From: Ancrocorticia sp047501485
GTDB lineage: Bacteria; Actinomycetota; Actinomycetes; Actinomycetales; Actinomycetaceae
Direction: 5' to 3'
NCBI GenBank assembly: GCA_047501485.1
Contig: JAZDRN010000006.1
Location: 62,001 to 126,000 of the forward strand
DNA length: 64,000 nt
Notes under the pieces: generated by a model
Databases searched by the model: none
Seen by the model: only the letters and a program-made list of their open reading frames with translations
What the model was told of the DNA's origin: nothing
Translations under genes and position numbers: made by a program
Shown here: positions 52,598 to 61,512 of the stretch, in pieces
How positions within the stretch are numbered: the stretch's first letter is position 1
Layout of the letters: every line of letters starts with the position of its first letter

Positions 52598-53734
52598 ATG
52601 ATCAACTATGAACTTCCCACGGTGGACGATCTCATTCGTCTGGGAGATCCACAGTTCCCAGCACTGACCATCTACATTTCCACCTCACCAACCGTCGAGG
52701 GCCGCGCCCTTGCGACTACGAGCGCCAAGAGCGCCGTCGACTCCGCGATCCGCACTCTCAAAGAGCAGGGGCATCCAGAAGATGTCCAGAAGCAGCTGCG
52801 CGACCAGTGGGCGAGTATCGCGGACGACCGCGACCTCTGGGGGCAACTCAAGAACTCCCTCGTCATCTTTCTCTCGCCCACCGTGGCTGAGGAATACGTG
52901 CTGCCCAATGACCTCGAGTCGCGCACAACACTCGGCACCCATTTCGACATCAGCCAGTTGGTGCGCGCGGTCACCACGCCACAGCACGCCTATGCCCTGA
53001 CGATCTCGAGCTCCAGCTGGCGCCTCTGGCATGCCACGGAGACCAGCCGCGCCAGCGAGCTCCCACTGGCAGGGGACTACGCCGAGGACGCCGCCGAGGC
53101 CACCAACCGGGACAGCATCGGCGGCCGCCAGCATCGGCGCAAGCTCGTCGGCGACGAGGGCCAGAAGGTGCTGCTCGAACAGTATGCAAAGATCGTGGCC
53201 GATGCCGTGCGCGCCGAGCTCAACCGCCTCGATCCCAACGCTCGCCAACCGCTTTTCCTCTTCGGAAACGAGCCCCTGATTTCGATGATTCAGGACCAGG
53301 ACCTGCCGTGGCATCAGGTCGTGGTGCCCGGGGCGGTCGACGATCTGAAGCCCGATCAGATCGATGGCGCGATTCGCGAGCGCATCGGAGGCGTGACCTC
53401 GGCGTTGCTCAGCCAGCGTCTCGGGGAGATCGGCGACGGGTACTCGGCCGGCTTGGCCGTGACGGACCTTTCGGTTATCGCAAAGGCGACGACGGCGGGC
53501 GCCGTCCAGGCCCTCTACTACGATCTGGCAACGGACATTCGCGGCAGTTTCGACGAGACGACCGGCGAGATCTCCGTGAGCGAAGAAGGTGAGGAGGGCG
53601 ACGACCTCCTCTCCCAGCTAGCGGTCGGGGTCCTGCGCGCCAACGGGGACGTCTACGCCGTTCGCGACGAGGAGATCGACGCGGAGATCTGGAACGGGCG
53701 TTTCCTGGCTCAGCTGCGCTACGCGTTGGCCTGA
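52598..53734 (+). CDS. baeRF-family protein (archaeo-eukaryotic release-factor-like)
   Basis: Protein of 378 residues matching bacterial archaeo-eukaryotic release factor families (baeRF, closest to family 11): an N-terminal domain (ALTIYISTSPTVEGR, SLVIFLSPTVAEEYVLP) and a C-terminal eRF1-like domain (FLFGNEPLISMIQ). In other family members these proteins are linked to ribosome-associated stress or rescue; no function is proven here. ATG 52598 is preferred over GTG 52589 because AGGTGA lies at the right distance. Confidence 0.72.
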   Translation: MINYELPTVDDLIRLGDPQFPALTIYISTSPTVEGRALATTSAKSAVDSAIRTLKEQGHPEDVQKQLRDQWASIADDRDLWGQLKNSLVIFLSPTVAEEYVLPNDLESRTTLGTHFDISQLVRAVTTPQHAYALTISSSSWRLWHATETSRASELPLAGDYAEDAAEATNRDSIGGRQHRRKLVGDEGQKVLLEQYAKIVADAVRAELNRLDPNARQPLFLFGNEPLISMIQDQDLPWHQVVVPGAVDDLKPDQIDGAIRERIGGVTSALLSQRLGEIGDGYSAGLAVTDLSVIAKATTAGAVQALYYDLATDIRGSFDETTGEISVSEEGEEGDDLLSQLAVGVLRANGDVYAVRDEEIDAEIWNGRFLAQLRYALA

Positions 53735-53953
53735 GCCGGGGCTAGGGGCTAGGTGGGGCGGCCACCGATTGACGAATGAAGCGTCCCCGGCCTGCCTTTC
53801 CGGTTGAGCGGGGTTACGGCTCTTGCCGGTTGAGTGGGGTTACAGCTTTTGCCAGTTGAGCGGGTTGACACCAGTGCGCATTTCCCGACCCACAGGAGCC
53901 CGAAACCCCGGGAGATCACATCTTGCATCTGCCACTGTGTCAGGCTGTTGGCT

Positions 53954-54790
53954 ATGGGTATGGATCACGAGCAACAGGAATTGCTGCGCATCGGATTGTT
54001 CTCGACGCTCTCGCGGATCAGCGTGCGCATGCTGCGTCACTATCAGGAGCACGGGGTGTTGGCGCCCGCGTATATCGACCCGCACAGCGGGCACCGTTTC
54101 TACCAGCCGGAACAGCTCGAGCGCGCCCGGTTGATCGTGCAGCTGCGCGACGCGGGCTTCTCGATCGATGCGATTACCTCTGTCCTGAGCTCCATCACTG
54201 ATCCTGCCAAGGTTGAGGCGGCCGTGGAGGACCAGCGCCGGGAATTGTCCCGCCGCCGGGAGGAACTCCACGGTCAGCTCGCCGCCTTGGGTCGCGTGAG
54301 TTCCATTCTGAGAGGACGCCCTGAAATGACAGATGTAAGAGTTGTGACCCTGCCGGAGATGACGTTGGCGAGTCTGCGCCGAGTCATCCCTACCTATGGA
54401 GACGAGGGGATCTTGTGGCAGGAGATGATGCCCCTGCTGGAGCGGTCGAAGGTGTCGTTTCCGGCGGGTGGGATATCGGGAGCGTCGTTCCACGATCCCG
54501 ACTACCGTGAGAACGACGTCGACGTCGACGCCTGGATACAGGTCAGCGAACCGTTCGATCCTGCCGCTCCGCTGTCTTGCCGCATAGAACCCGAGCGGCG
54601 GGTAGTGATGGCGACCCTGCGCGGCGACTACTCGCAGATGCCCGACGTCACGGGTGCCATCGGCGCCTACATTGCCGAGCGTCGACTCCGCACCGGTCCG
54701 ATGTTCAATATCTATCGGGTGAGCCCGGCACAGAACCCGGACCCCAGCACCTGGGTGACGGACGTGTGCTTCCCCATCGACGAGCAGTAA
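53954..54790 (+). CDS. MerR-family regulator with GyrI-like effector domain
   Basis: Protein of 278 residues: MerR winged helix (LFSTLSRISVRMLRHYQEHG, HSGHRFYQPEQLERA), a dimerisation coiled coil (about 90-115) and a C-terminal GyrI-like/BmrR-type ligand pocket (from VRVVTLPEMTLASLRR). Such regulators respond to hydrophobic cations and other drugs. Start ATG 53954; ATG 53960 also possible. No transporter is adjacent. Confidence 0.87.
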   Translation: MGMDHEQQELLRIGLFSTLSRISVRMLRHYQEHGVLAPAYIDPHSGHRFYQPEQLERARLIVQLRDAGFSIDAITSVLSSITDPAKVEAAVEDQRRELSRRREELHGQLAALGRVSSILRGRPEMTDVRVVTLPEMTLASLRRVIPTYGDEGILWQEMMPLLERSKVSFPAGGISGASFHDPDYRENDVDVDAWIQVSEPFDPAAPLSCRIEPERRVVMATLRGDYSQMPDVTGAIGAYIAERRLRTGPMFNIYRVSPAQNPDPSTWVTDVCFPIDEQ

Positions 54791-54820
54791 CGCCGGCAGC
54801 GCAAAGAGGCCACACATCGC

Positions 54821-54865
54821 GCGAGAGGCCACACATCCGACATGCCCGTAGGTGTGGCCTCTCGC
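54821..54865. terminator. 14-bp-arm hairpin after the MerR gene
   Basis: Arms GCGAGAGGCCACAC with a 17-base loop; a second copy of AGAGGCCACACATC lies just before at 54805. No T-tract. Confidence 0.6.
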
Positions 54866-55033
54866 CAGAACCGTGACCTCTCCACAAGAGCCCAGGACCA
54901 GGCCTCCACGCGGACACTCAGTACCGAGCCCCAGGCCCCTCGCAACCATCCCGCTAGGAAGTCAGTTACCCCTCAACCCGGCGGGTGTATCGCGTAGGAT
55001 GTGGGAAACCGTCGATTGCAAGGAGGCAATCCC

Positions 55034-56599
55034 GTGAACGATGTTTTTCTCGGAATAGACCTGGGAACCGGTGGCTGCCGCGCCGGCCTTTTCACCGACG
55101 AGGGCCGCGCCCTCGCCTTCAATGATTCTCCCGTCGTCTCCCACTATCCACGGCCCGGCTGGGTGGAGCAGAGCGCCGACGATTGGTGGACCGCGCTCGT
55201 CAACTCCGTTCGGGCCGTCGTCTCCGCCACGGGCGTCAAACCGGAGCAGATCAGGGGCATCGGCTACGACGCCACGTCGGCCACCGTGGTGCCCGTGGAC
55301 GCCAACAACAAACCGTTGCGCCGGGCGATCTTCTGGTCCGATGTCCGTTCCTCGGAGCAGGCCGATCGGGCGCGGGAAATCGATCATTGGGCTCGTCTCT
55401 ACAACGGCGGGGGCAAAGATGGCGCCTCAGCCGAATGGTTCCCATTCAAGGCCCTCTGGATCAAGGAGAACGAACCGGAGACCTGGGCGCAGGCGGACCT
55501 GCTCCTGGATGCGCCGGATTGGATCGGCCGCAAGCTCACGGGCGAGGTGACCGTCAACCTCTCCTCCGCTTCGCTCAAGATGTACCACAACAACGATCAT
55601 GGCGGTTTCCCCGAGGACTTCTTCGCCGCACTCGGCGGTGAGGACATCATGAGCAAGATGCCAACCACGGTCCAGGGATTCGGTGAGAGGCTGGGTGTGT
55701 TGAGCGACGGCGCCGCGGCCGAGCTCGGGCTCGTCCCCGGAACGCCCGTGGCCCAGGGCGGCGTCGACGCCGAAGCCGGCATGATCGGCATGGGTGTTCT
55801 CAATCCCGGCCAGATGGCCCTCATCACAGGTTCGAGCAACTGCCTGTTGGCCCAGAGCGACAAGCCGATCTTCGGCCCCGGAATGTTCGGCTCGCACACT
55901 GACACGATTCTGCCCGGTCAGTACACCCTCGAGGCCTCACAGGTCTCCGCCGGCTCTGTGCTGCGGTGGTTCCTCGCCACGCACGCCATCGACCTCGTCG
56001 AGAAGGAGAAGGCGGGCGGCCCCTCAGCGTTCGACATGCTCAACAAGATCTCGCGGGATATCCATCCCGGGTCCGACGGCGTCATCGTCACCGAGTACTT
56101 CCAGGGCAACAGGAGCCCCTATACGGACGCCAAGGCCCGCGGAACGATCACGGGACTGAGTCTCCATCACGGCCGCGAGCACGTCTACCACGCCATTCAG
56201 GAGGCCACCTGCTTCGGTTTGGAGAACAACCTGCGCACCATGCGGGCATTGGGCTACACCCCCGAGTCCATCACGCTCAGTGGCGGTGCGACCCGCAGCC
56301 CCGCCTGGATACAGATGCACGCCGACATCACCGGCATGGGCGTCAACATCACCGAGGTGCAGGATGCTCCCGCACTCGGCTCCGCCATGATGGGCGCCGT
56401 AACGTCGGGCAGGTATAAGGACCTGCACGAAGCGGCGAAGGCCATGGTCCACGACAAGGAGACCATCGCCCCGAATGCCGAACGGCACGAGGAGTACAAG
56501 TTCTGGGTGGATCAGTACATCAAGATCCACCCGGCCATGCGAGACATCCAACATGCCGTTGCGGACCACCTGTCCCAGCAGGACCACGACCACGAGTAG
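55034..56599 (+). CDS. FGGY-family carbohydrate kinase (copy B, intact)
   Basis: Kinase of 521 residues. N-terminal ATPase-fold half: IDLGTGGCRAGLFTDEG, WSDVRSSEQA, DAPDWIGRKLTGE. C-terminal half: TEYFQGNRSPYTD, LSGGATRSPAW. It phosphorylates a polyol or ketose with ATP. GTG 55034 follows AAGGAGG. It is coupled (18 bp) to a glycerol-1-phosphate-dehydrogenase-like gene, repeating the layout of the 44.5-47.6 kb unit. A TAGGAT sequence at 54995-55000 may be its -10 box. Confidence 0.9.
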   Translation: MNDVFLGIDLGTGGCRAGLFTDEGRALAFNDSPVVSHYPRPGWVEQSADDWWTALVNSVRAVVSATGVKPEQIRGIGYDATSATVVPVDANNKPLRRAIFWSDVRSSEQADRAREIDHWARLYNGGGKDGASAEWFPFKALWIKENEPETWAQADLLLDAPDWIGRKLTGEVTVNLSSASLKMYHNNDHGGFPEDFFAALGGEDIMSKMPTTVQGFGERLGVLSDGAAAELGLVPGTPVAQGGVDAEAGMIGMGVLNPGQMALITGSSNCLLAQSDKPIFGPGMFGSHTDTILPGQYTLEASQVSAGSVLRWFLATHAIDLVEKEKAGGPSAFDMLNKISRDIHPGSDGVIVTEYFQGNRSPYTDAKARGTITGLSLHHGREHVYHAIQEATCFGLENNLRTMRALGYTPESITLSGGATRSPAWIQMHADITGMGVNITEVQDAPALGSAMMGAVTSGRYKDLHEAAKAMVHDKETIAPNAERHEEYKFWVDQYIKIHPAMRDIQHAVADHLSQQDHDHE

Positions 56600-56617
56600 A
56601 ACGAAGGATCCACACGA

Positions 56618-57958
56618 ATGAGTGAGAATATCGTTGCCACAGCCCTCGAACAGGCTGAATACACAAAGGCCATGGAGGTGGGACGAGGTGTCATCGGCAA
56701 GACGGGCGCCGTCGTCGTCGAAAATCTCGGAAACGGACCGTATCTCCTGGTTGCCGACGAACGGACGTGGGCGGCCGCGGGCGAGACCGTGGAGCGAAGT
56801 CTGCGGGAGGCCGGCGCCACGCTCGTCGAACCCATGATCTACCCCGGCCATCCCACCCTCTACGCCTCTTACGATCACGCTCTCGAGATCAAGGAGCGAC
56901 TGGCGGGAACCGGGACACGCGGTGTGGCCATCGGCTCCGGCACGATCAACGACCTGGTCAAACTGGCCTCCGGGGAGCTCGATCAGCCATACGCGGTGGT
57001 TGCCACCGCCGCATCCATGGACGGATACACGGGCTTCGGCGCGCCCATGACCCGCGACGGATTGAAGATCACCATGCCCTGCCCGGCACCCCGAGCCGTG
57101 ATTTTCGATCTGGATGTGGCAGCAGACGCTCCGCCGCCCATGGCGGCCTCGGGCTACGGGGACCTCTCCGCGAAGATTCCGGCCGGCGCGGATTGGATCC
57201 TCGCCGACGCCACCGGGGTGGACCCCATCCATCCGCTGGCCTGGGAGCTCGTGCAGGGCGGAGTGAAAGAGGCCCTTTCCCGCCCGAAAGAGCTCGCCGC
57301 CGGGATCCCCGAAGCGTATGAAGGCCTGTGCACCGGACTGGTGATGTCCGGGCTGGCCATGCAGGTTGCAAACAGCACCCGCCCGGCCTCCGGCGCCGAC
57401 CACTACTTCAGCCACCTGTGGGAGCTCGACCACCTCGGAGCGGAGCTGGATCCTCCGCTCAGCCACGGCTTCAAGGTCTCTATCGGGACCCTGGCCATGA
57501 CGGCCTTCTACGAGAAGTTCCTGCAGCGTGATCTCGGGCGCTTGGATATCGACGACGTCGTCGCGCAATGGCCCTCGTGGGAGCAGATCGAGGCTGACAT
57601 CCGGGAGAAGATGACCGGGCCACTCATCGACAAGGGCATCAACGAGACTCGCGAGAAGTATGTGGACGCTGATGGCATTCACGCCAGGCTCACGCCGCTG
57701 GTGGAGAACTGGGCCTCCGTGCGGGATCGGTTGGAGGCGCAGCTCATCTCCGCGAGGGAGCTGCAGCGCATGCTCGGCGAGGCCGGCGCCCCGACGCGGC
57801 CCGAGGACATCGGATTGACCCCCGAGGATGTGCGCAAGACCTTCCCGCGCGCCATGTACTACCGCTCGCGCTACACCGTGTTGGATGTCGCGCGGGAGAT
57901 CGGCTGGTTCGATGAGCTCGTAGAGGAGGTCTTCGCCCCCGGCGGCATCTGGAGCTGA
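56618..57958 (+). CDS. Glycerol-1-phosphate-dehydrogenase-like enzyme (copy B)
   Basis: Protein of 446 residues, AraM/EgsA type. NAD loop IGSGTINDLVKLA; conserved AVVATAASMDGYTGFGAPM; metal ligands Asp in DATG and His in GADHYFSHLWELDH. With kinase B it would phosphorylate and then oxidise a polyol (for glycerol: to sn-G1P and DHAP), the stereochemical mirror of the GlpK/GlpD path. It has diverged strongly from copy A (46121-47617), so this is not a recent duplication. Confidence 0.83.
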   Translation: MSENIVATALEQAEYTKAMEVGRGVIGKTGAVVVENLGNGPYLLVADERTWAAAGETVERSLREAGATLVEPMIYPGHPTLYASYDHALEIKERLAGTGTRGVAIGSGTINDLVKLASGELDQPYAVVATAASMDGYTGFGAPMTRDGLKITMPCPAPRAVIFDLDVAADAPPPMAASGYGDLSAKIPAGADWILADATGVDPIHPLAWELVQGGVKEALSRPKELAAGIPEAYEGLCTGLVMSGLAMQVANSTRPASGADHYFSHLWELDHLGAELDPPLSHGFKVSIGTLAMTAFYEKFLQRDLGRLDIDDVVAQWPSWEQIEADIREKMTGPLIDKGINETREKYVDADGIHARLTPLVENWASVRDRLEAQLISARELQRMLGEAGAPTRPEDIGLTPEDVRKTFPRAMYYRSRYTVLDVAREIGWFDELVEEVFAPGGIWS

Positions 57959-57960
57959 TT

Positions 57961-58053
57961 GACACCGGGGGCGGCGAGGATCTCTGCGCCGTCCTCGGTG
58001 ATCGCGATCGTGTGCTCGCTGTGAGCGGTGCGGCAGCCGTTCGCGCTGCACAA
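57961..58053 (-). pseudogene. map: C-terminal remnant of methionine aminopeptidase
   Basis: On the minus strand a short frame reads TAHSEHTIAITEDGAEIL, the typical C-terminal end of a type I methionine aminopeptidase, including the His/Glu metal-site segment. The upstream sequence (toward 58170) does not continue the protein, and the frame runs on past the expected stop. It is a deletion relic wedged between the G1PDH-B and OsmC genes. Confidence 0.55.
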
Positions 58054-58178
58054 CGTCCAGGAAGGCGCTCAGGGCTCGAAACGGCGCTGGAGGCGGGAGC
58101 TTCCTCGAGACCTCGCGAAAGATCGAAACCGGCCGCATCGCCACCCCCGCGCTCCCATTCCCATGACGAGGAGAAACA

Positions 58179-58682
58179 ATGACGCACTCTGATCCATCAA
58201 CCTCGCACGCCGCCGGGGCAGCCGGAGACCCTCGTTCCCGCAAGGCTCCGGGGGTCGCGGACGCACCAACCGATGCTCCCCGCCTCGTCGCCGAGCGCAC
58301 CGAGCCCGGCATCTACGTCGCAACCAATGATCGGGGTGGCAGGGTCCGCATCGGCGCCCCTGACGCCCGACATGCGTTCACCCCCGGGGAGCTGCTGCAA
58401 CTGGCGGTGGCCGGCTGCTCGGCCATTTCGGCGGAGGCGAATCTCGTTCACCATCTCGGTGAGAACTTCGAGGCCTCGCTGGAGGTCGGAGCGGTGAAGG
58501 ACGATGGCGAGAATCGCTATTCGCAGGTGCGCACCTCTTTCGCGCCCGCCATGGCGGATCTTGAACCCGAACGCGTGGAGAAGCTGGTGGGCAGGCTTGA
58601 GCGGGCGATCGAGCGGCTCTGCACCGTGGGGCGGACCCTCGAGCACGGCGCTGATCACCACCTGGAGATCACACCGAGGTAG
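58179..58682 (+). CDS. OsmC-family protein
   Basis: Protein of 167 residues. The OsmC core contains the peroxidatic-type Cys in LAVAGCSAISAEANL, but only one Cys is obvious; classical Ohr/OsmC have two. The usual C-terminal half (ERLCTVGRTLEHG) carries the second Cys as LCTVG. It probably reduces organic hydroperoxides. ATG 58179 follows GAGGAG. The first 35 residues are a disordered extension. Confidence 0.8.
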   Translation: MTHSDPSTSHAAGAAGDPRSRKAPGVADAPTDAPRLVAERTEPGIYVATNDRGGRVRIGAPDARHAFTPGELLQLAVAGCSAISAEANLVHHLGENFEASLEVGAVKDDGENRYSQVRTSFAPAMADLEPERVEKLVGRLERAIERLCTVGRTLEHGADHHLEITPR

Positions 58683-58724
58683 CCGAAGGCGGCGGTTTCG
58701 GCTCACGCTCGCCGAGATTGAGCA

Positions 58725-58769
58725 TTAGCAGACGAAGTTGACGTTCTAAGTGTCAACTTCGTCTGCTAA
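58725..58769. terminator. 18-bp-arm perfect hairpin between convergent genes
   Basis: Arms TTAGCAGACGAAGTTGAC with a 9-base loop, symmetric for both strands, between OsmC (+) and the GH114-type gene (-). No T-tract. Confidence 0.65.
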
Positions 58770-58838
58770 CCCTCAAGTTCGATGAATTCTCTCGACGTTC
58801 ACCGTCAGCAAGCGCTACCTCAGCGGTGGGACGCTACC

Positions 58839-59774
58839 TCAGCAGCTCGAATACACGTACCCGTCGCCTTCACGGGTCACAAGATCCCGGTCGCGCAGGA
58901 TAGTCAGCGGTGCGCGCGAGTCGAGGCCGCACACGTCCTCGAAAGTCATACCGGCATCCACCAGCGAATCCGGGTACTCGATCTGAAGCACGTGTTCGCC
59001 GTACACGGCTGTGTAGGCGGAGCATTCCTCCCACGCCGCGCACTCCTCGGCGATCGCGAAGTCGAAGCCGAGCTCGTGTTTCGCCACCTCCGCGATCTCC
59101 GCCGCGTTCTTCTGTCCTACGGCTAGGCCCGCCTCGTGCGCCCGTTCGGTGTAGTCCCGGGCAAGCTCGAGGGCTCCGGCCTCGTCGATACCGGGAAAGC
59201 GCATCCACGTATCGAGGTTGTCGATTTCGACCGCCGAGTATCCCTTTTCCACACAGGCATCGATCATCGGGCCCACCACAAGAAGGATCTCCTCTCGTTG
59301 GTCCGGGGTCGATGGATCCAGCACGTATTCGTCCGGCCACTCGGGATCCACCACCGGTTCTCCGGCCGTATCTCGCAACAGGGCGCCACCATGCCCCTCG
59401 AGCCACTCCCCCTGTTGGCCCGGCTGGGTCTGAAAACCATTGACGTAACAGATGTTGTACGCGCCCGGCAGCGGTTCTGCCTGCGAATCCCGTACGACGA
59501 CGTCGATGCCGACGTCGCCTGATTCCGTGCGCACCTGCTCATACGCCCCACCCAACTGGTAATCGAAGAGGCCGTTCGTCGGCGGCAATGCGCTGGTGGG
59601 CGGCAATGCGCTGGTGGGCTGCAATGCGCTGGTGGGCTGCAACGAGACCTCGAGGCTGGGCGCCTGCGCTCCCCCGTTTCCAGGTTCCGCCCGCGTACCC
59701 GATGAGCACGCCGAGAAAACCGCCAAGCTGGCCGCGCCAAGCAGCACGAGCGGAACCAATCTGCGGATGGCCAT
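58839..59774 (-). CDS. Lipoprotein glycoside hydrolase, GH114-type (endo-alpha-1,4-polygalactosaminidase-like)
   Basis: Exported lipoprotein of 311 residues: signal peptide with lipobox FSAC, a Pro/Thr/Ser linker with a repeated QPTSAL unit, and a TIM-barrel domain of the GH114/TM1410 type (GAYNICYVNGFQTQPGQ; YSAVEIDNLDTW; VGQKNAAEIAE; FAIAEECAAWEEC). The family cleaves alpha-1,4 galactosaminogalactan-like polymers. Acidic residues in EIDNLD and AIAEEC are likely catalytic. ATG 59774 follows AAAGAGGCG. Confidence 0.8.
   Translation of the reverse strand: MAIRRLVPLVLLGAASLAVFSACSSGTRAEPGNGGAQAPSLEVSLQPTSALQPTSALPPTSALPPTNGLFDYQLGGAYEQVRTESGDVGIDVVVRDSQAEPLPGAYNICYVNGFQTQPGQQGEWLEGHGGALLRDTAGEPVVDPEWPDEYVLDPSTPDQREEILLVVGPMIDACVEKGYSAVEIDNLDTWMRFPGIDEAGALELARDYTERAHEAGLAVGQKNAAEIAEVAKHELGFDFAIAEECAAWEECSAYTAVYGEHVLQIEYPDSLVDAGMTFEDVCGLDSRAPLTILRDRDLVTREGDGYVYSSC
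59585..59638. repeat. 18-bp in-frame tandem repeat in the lipoprotein linker
   Basis: Three near-identical copies of GCAATGCGCTGGTGGGCK, plus a diverged unit on each side. On the minus strand they encode PTSAL(Q/P) units of the linker. The repeat can change length without a frameshift. Confidence 0.8.
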
Positions 59775-59836
59775 CTTCGCCTCTTTTCCGGCGATGCCGA
59801 AGAGCTTACCGGCTGGAACGTCGAGGAGCTTACCGG

Positions 59837-60652
59837 CTAGAAATCGGTGCCGCAGCTGAGCTCGCGCCATCGCGCCACGTCGGCAAGATCCGCCTCGAGC
59901 GCCGCCGTCACTTTCTGGTAGGAGTCCGGTCCGAGAACGAGGAGTCGGGGCGGATCCTCGTCTTCGACGGCCGATATGATGGCCCGTGCCGCTTTCGCCG
60001 GGTCCCCTGGCTGGGTTCCGCTCTTCGTGCCGCGCCGTTTACCCGCGGTCGCATCGTAGTCGGATATACGGACCTCCCCCTCGGCGATCGAGCGGCTGGA
60101 AAAGTCAGTGCGGAAGCTGCCCGGCTCCACGACCATGGTCCGTATACCGAGCGGGGCGACCTCCTTCGCGAGTGATCCCGTCACCGCCTCCAGGGCCGAC
60201 TTGGTGGCGGCGTAGTAGCCCGAAGCAGGATAGTGCGTGCGTGCCCCCATCGAGGAGATGTTGACGATCATGCCGTCGCGACGTGCACGCATCGAGGGAA
60301 GAAATGCCTTCATGACATTGACGGGGCCGTGGAAGTTCGTCGCGAACAGTCTGTCGATCTCAGCGGGGGTGGCTTCTTCGACGGCGGCCCGGTAGCCGTA
60401 GCCGGCATTGTTGACCAGGACGTCGACACAGTCGAACCGCTGCAGGGTCGCGTTCGCCGCTTCGTCGATCTGCCGTTGGTCCGTCACATCCAGGGGCAAA
60501 GCGAGGGCGGTGTCAGGATATTGGTCTACGAGATCAGAGAGCTGGGCCGGATCTCGCGCGGTGATGACCGCACGGTGATCGTCGGCGAGCACTGCCTCCG
60601 CCAAAGCCCGGCCGAAGCCTGTCGAACATCCCGTAATGAACCAGGTCGCCAT
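59837..60652 (-). CDS. Short-chain dehydrogenase/reductase
   Basis: Classical SDR of 271 residues. Cofactor motif TGCSTGFG, NNAG structural motif and catalytic YYAATK (Y-x-x-x-K) with Ser upstream (NISSMGA). The C-terminal extension belongs to the retinol-dehydrogenase-like group. ATG 60652 follows GGGAG. Substrate unknown. Confidence 0.88.
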   Translation of the reverse strand: MATWFITGCSTGFGRALAEAVLADDHRAVITARDPAQLSDLVDQYPDTALALPLDVTDQRQIDEAANATLQRFDCVDVLVNNAGYGYRAAVEEATPAEIDRLFATNFHGPVNVMKAFLPSMRARRDGMIVNISSMGARTHYPASGYYAATKSALEAVTGSLAKEVAPLGIRTMVVEPGSFRTDFSSRSIAEGEVRISDYDATAGKRRGTKSGTQPGDPAKAARAIISAVEDEDPPRLLVLGPDSYQKVTAALEADLADVARWRELSCGTDF

Positions 60653-60810
60653 CGTGACTCCCACTTTCTATCGTCTGCATTGCTGCCCATTGTCTGTATT
60701 GCGCCGCGCGAGTACAGGCCACTTCTCGCACAAATGTACAGACGTCCCCATCCGTCCACCAGGCCTGCCCCCTCGCGTTCCACGCATCGGTCGGCGGCGC
60801 GGCAGCAGCC

Positions 60811-61413
60811 TCAATCAGCCTGACTGCCCAGCAACCGCGCCACATAACGCGCGATCACGTCGGCCTCTATGTTGACGGCGTCCCCCACCGCGAGTTCCCC
60901 AAGGTTCGTGGCCTCCAAGGTGGCGGGAATCAGCGAGACACCGAAGGTATCCGCGGTCACCGAGGTGACAGTAAGGGACACTCCGGAGAGGGTGATCGAT
61001 CCTTTGCGTGCGATGAGTGGCGCCAGCTTTGCGGATACGGCGATCACCAGCTCTTCCCACCGTCCGCCATCTTGACGCGATTGCACGCTACCCACTCCAT
61101 CGACGTGCCCTTGGACAATGTGCCCACCCAATCGCGTATCGGCACGCAGCGCTCGTTCGAGATTGACACGCCGACCCTCCGCGGCGCTGCCCAAGGAGGT
61201 CATTCCAAGCGTCTCGGGGATCGCCTCGACGGCGAAGCTTCCCTCCCCCAGCAATTCCACGACCGTCAAGCACACCCCATCGACGGCGATCGAATCGCCC
61301 AGTTGAGCATCCGACGAGACAAGCGGCCCGTGGACATACAACAGGTACTCGCCCCCGGGGCGCGGCTCCACGCTCGTCAGGGTGCCGATTTCTTCAACGA
61401 TGCCGGTGAACAT
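60811..61413 (-). CDS. ribE: Riboflavin synthase, alpha subunit
   Basis: Protein of 200 residues with the two lumazine-binding repeats: MFTGIVEEIG...LGDSIAVDGVCLTV and HIVQGHVDGVG...ITLSGVSLTVTS. It converts two lumazines into riboflavin. An FMN riboswitch precedes it by about 100 bp, so it is repressed when FMN is high. ATG 61413. The other rib genes are not in the window, which is unusual because riboswitch-controlled ribE is normally in a rib operon. Confidence 0.95.
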   Translation of the reverse strand: MFTGIVEEIGTLTSVEPRPGGEYLLYVHGPLVSSDAQLGDSIAVDGVCLTVVELLGEGSFAVEAIPETLGMTSLGSAAEGRRVNLERALRADTRLGGHIVQGHVDGVGSVQSRQDGGRWEELVIAVSAKLAPLIARKGSITLSGVSLTVTSVTADTFGVSLIPATLEATNLGELAVGDAVNIEADVIARYVARLLGSQAD

Positions 61414-61512
61414 GAACTGGGTCCCCTCCCCTGAGTGTTCCGGGGAAAGGCGGCACGGCACACGCACTCGCACACGCAACGGCCGAAGCCGACGTCGCGC
61501 ACAGCGCTGCCG

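Noticed and set aside
56024..58312. Long open frame on the minus strand (about 760 codons)
   Set aside because: It lies opposite the kinase B and G1PDH-B genes and is an artefact of GC-rich codon structure; its sequence has no family features and no RBS.
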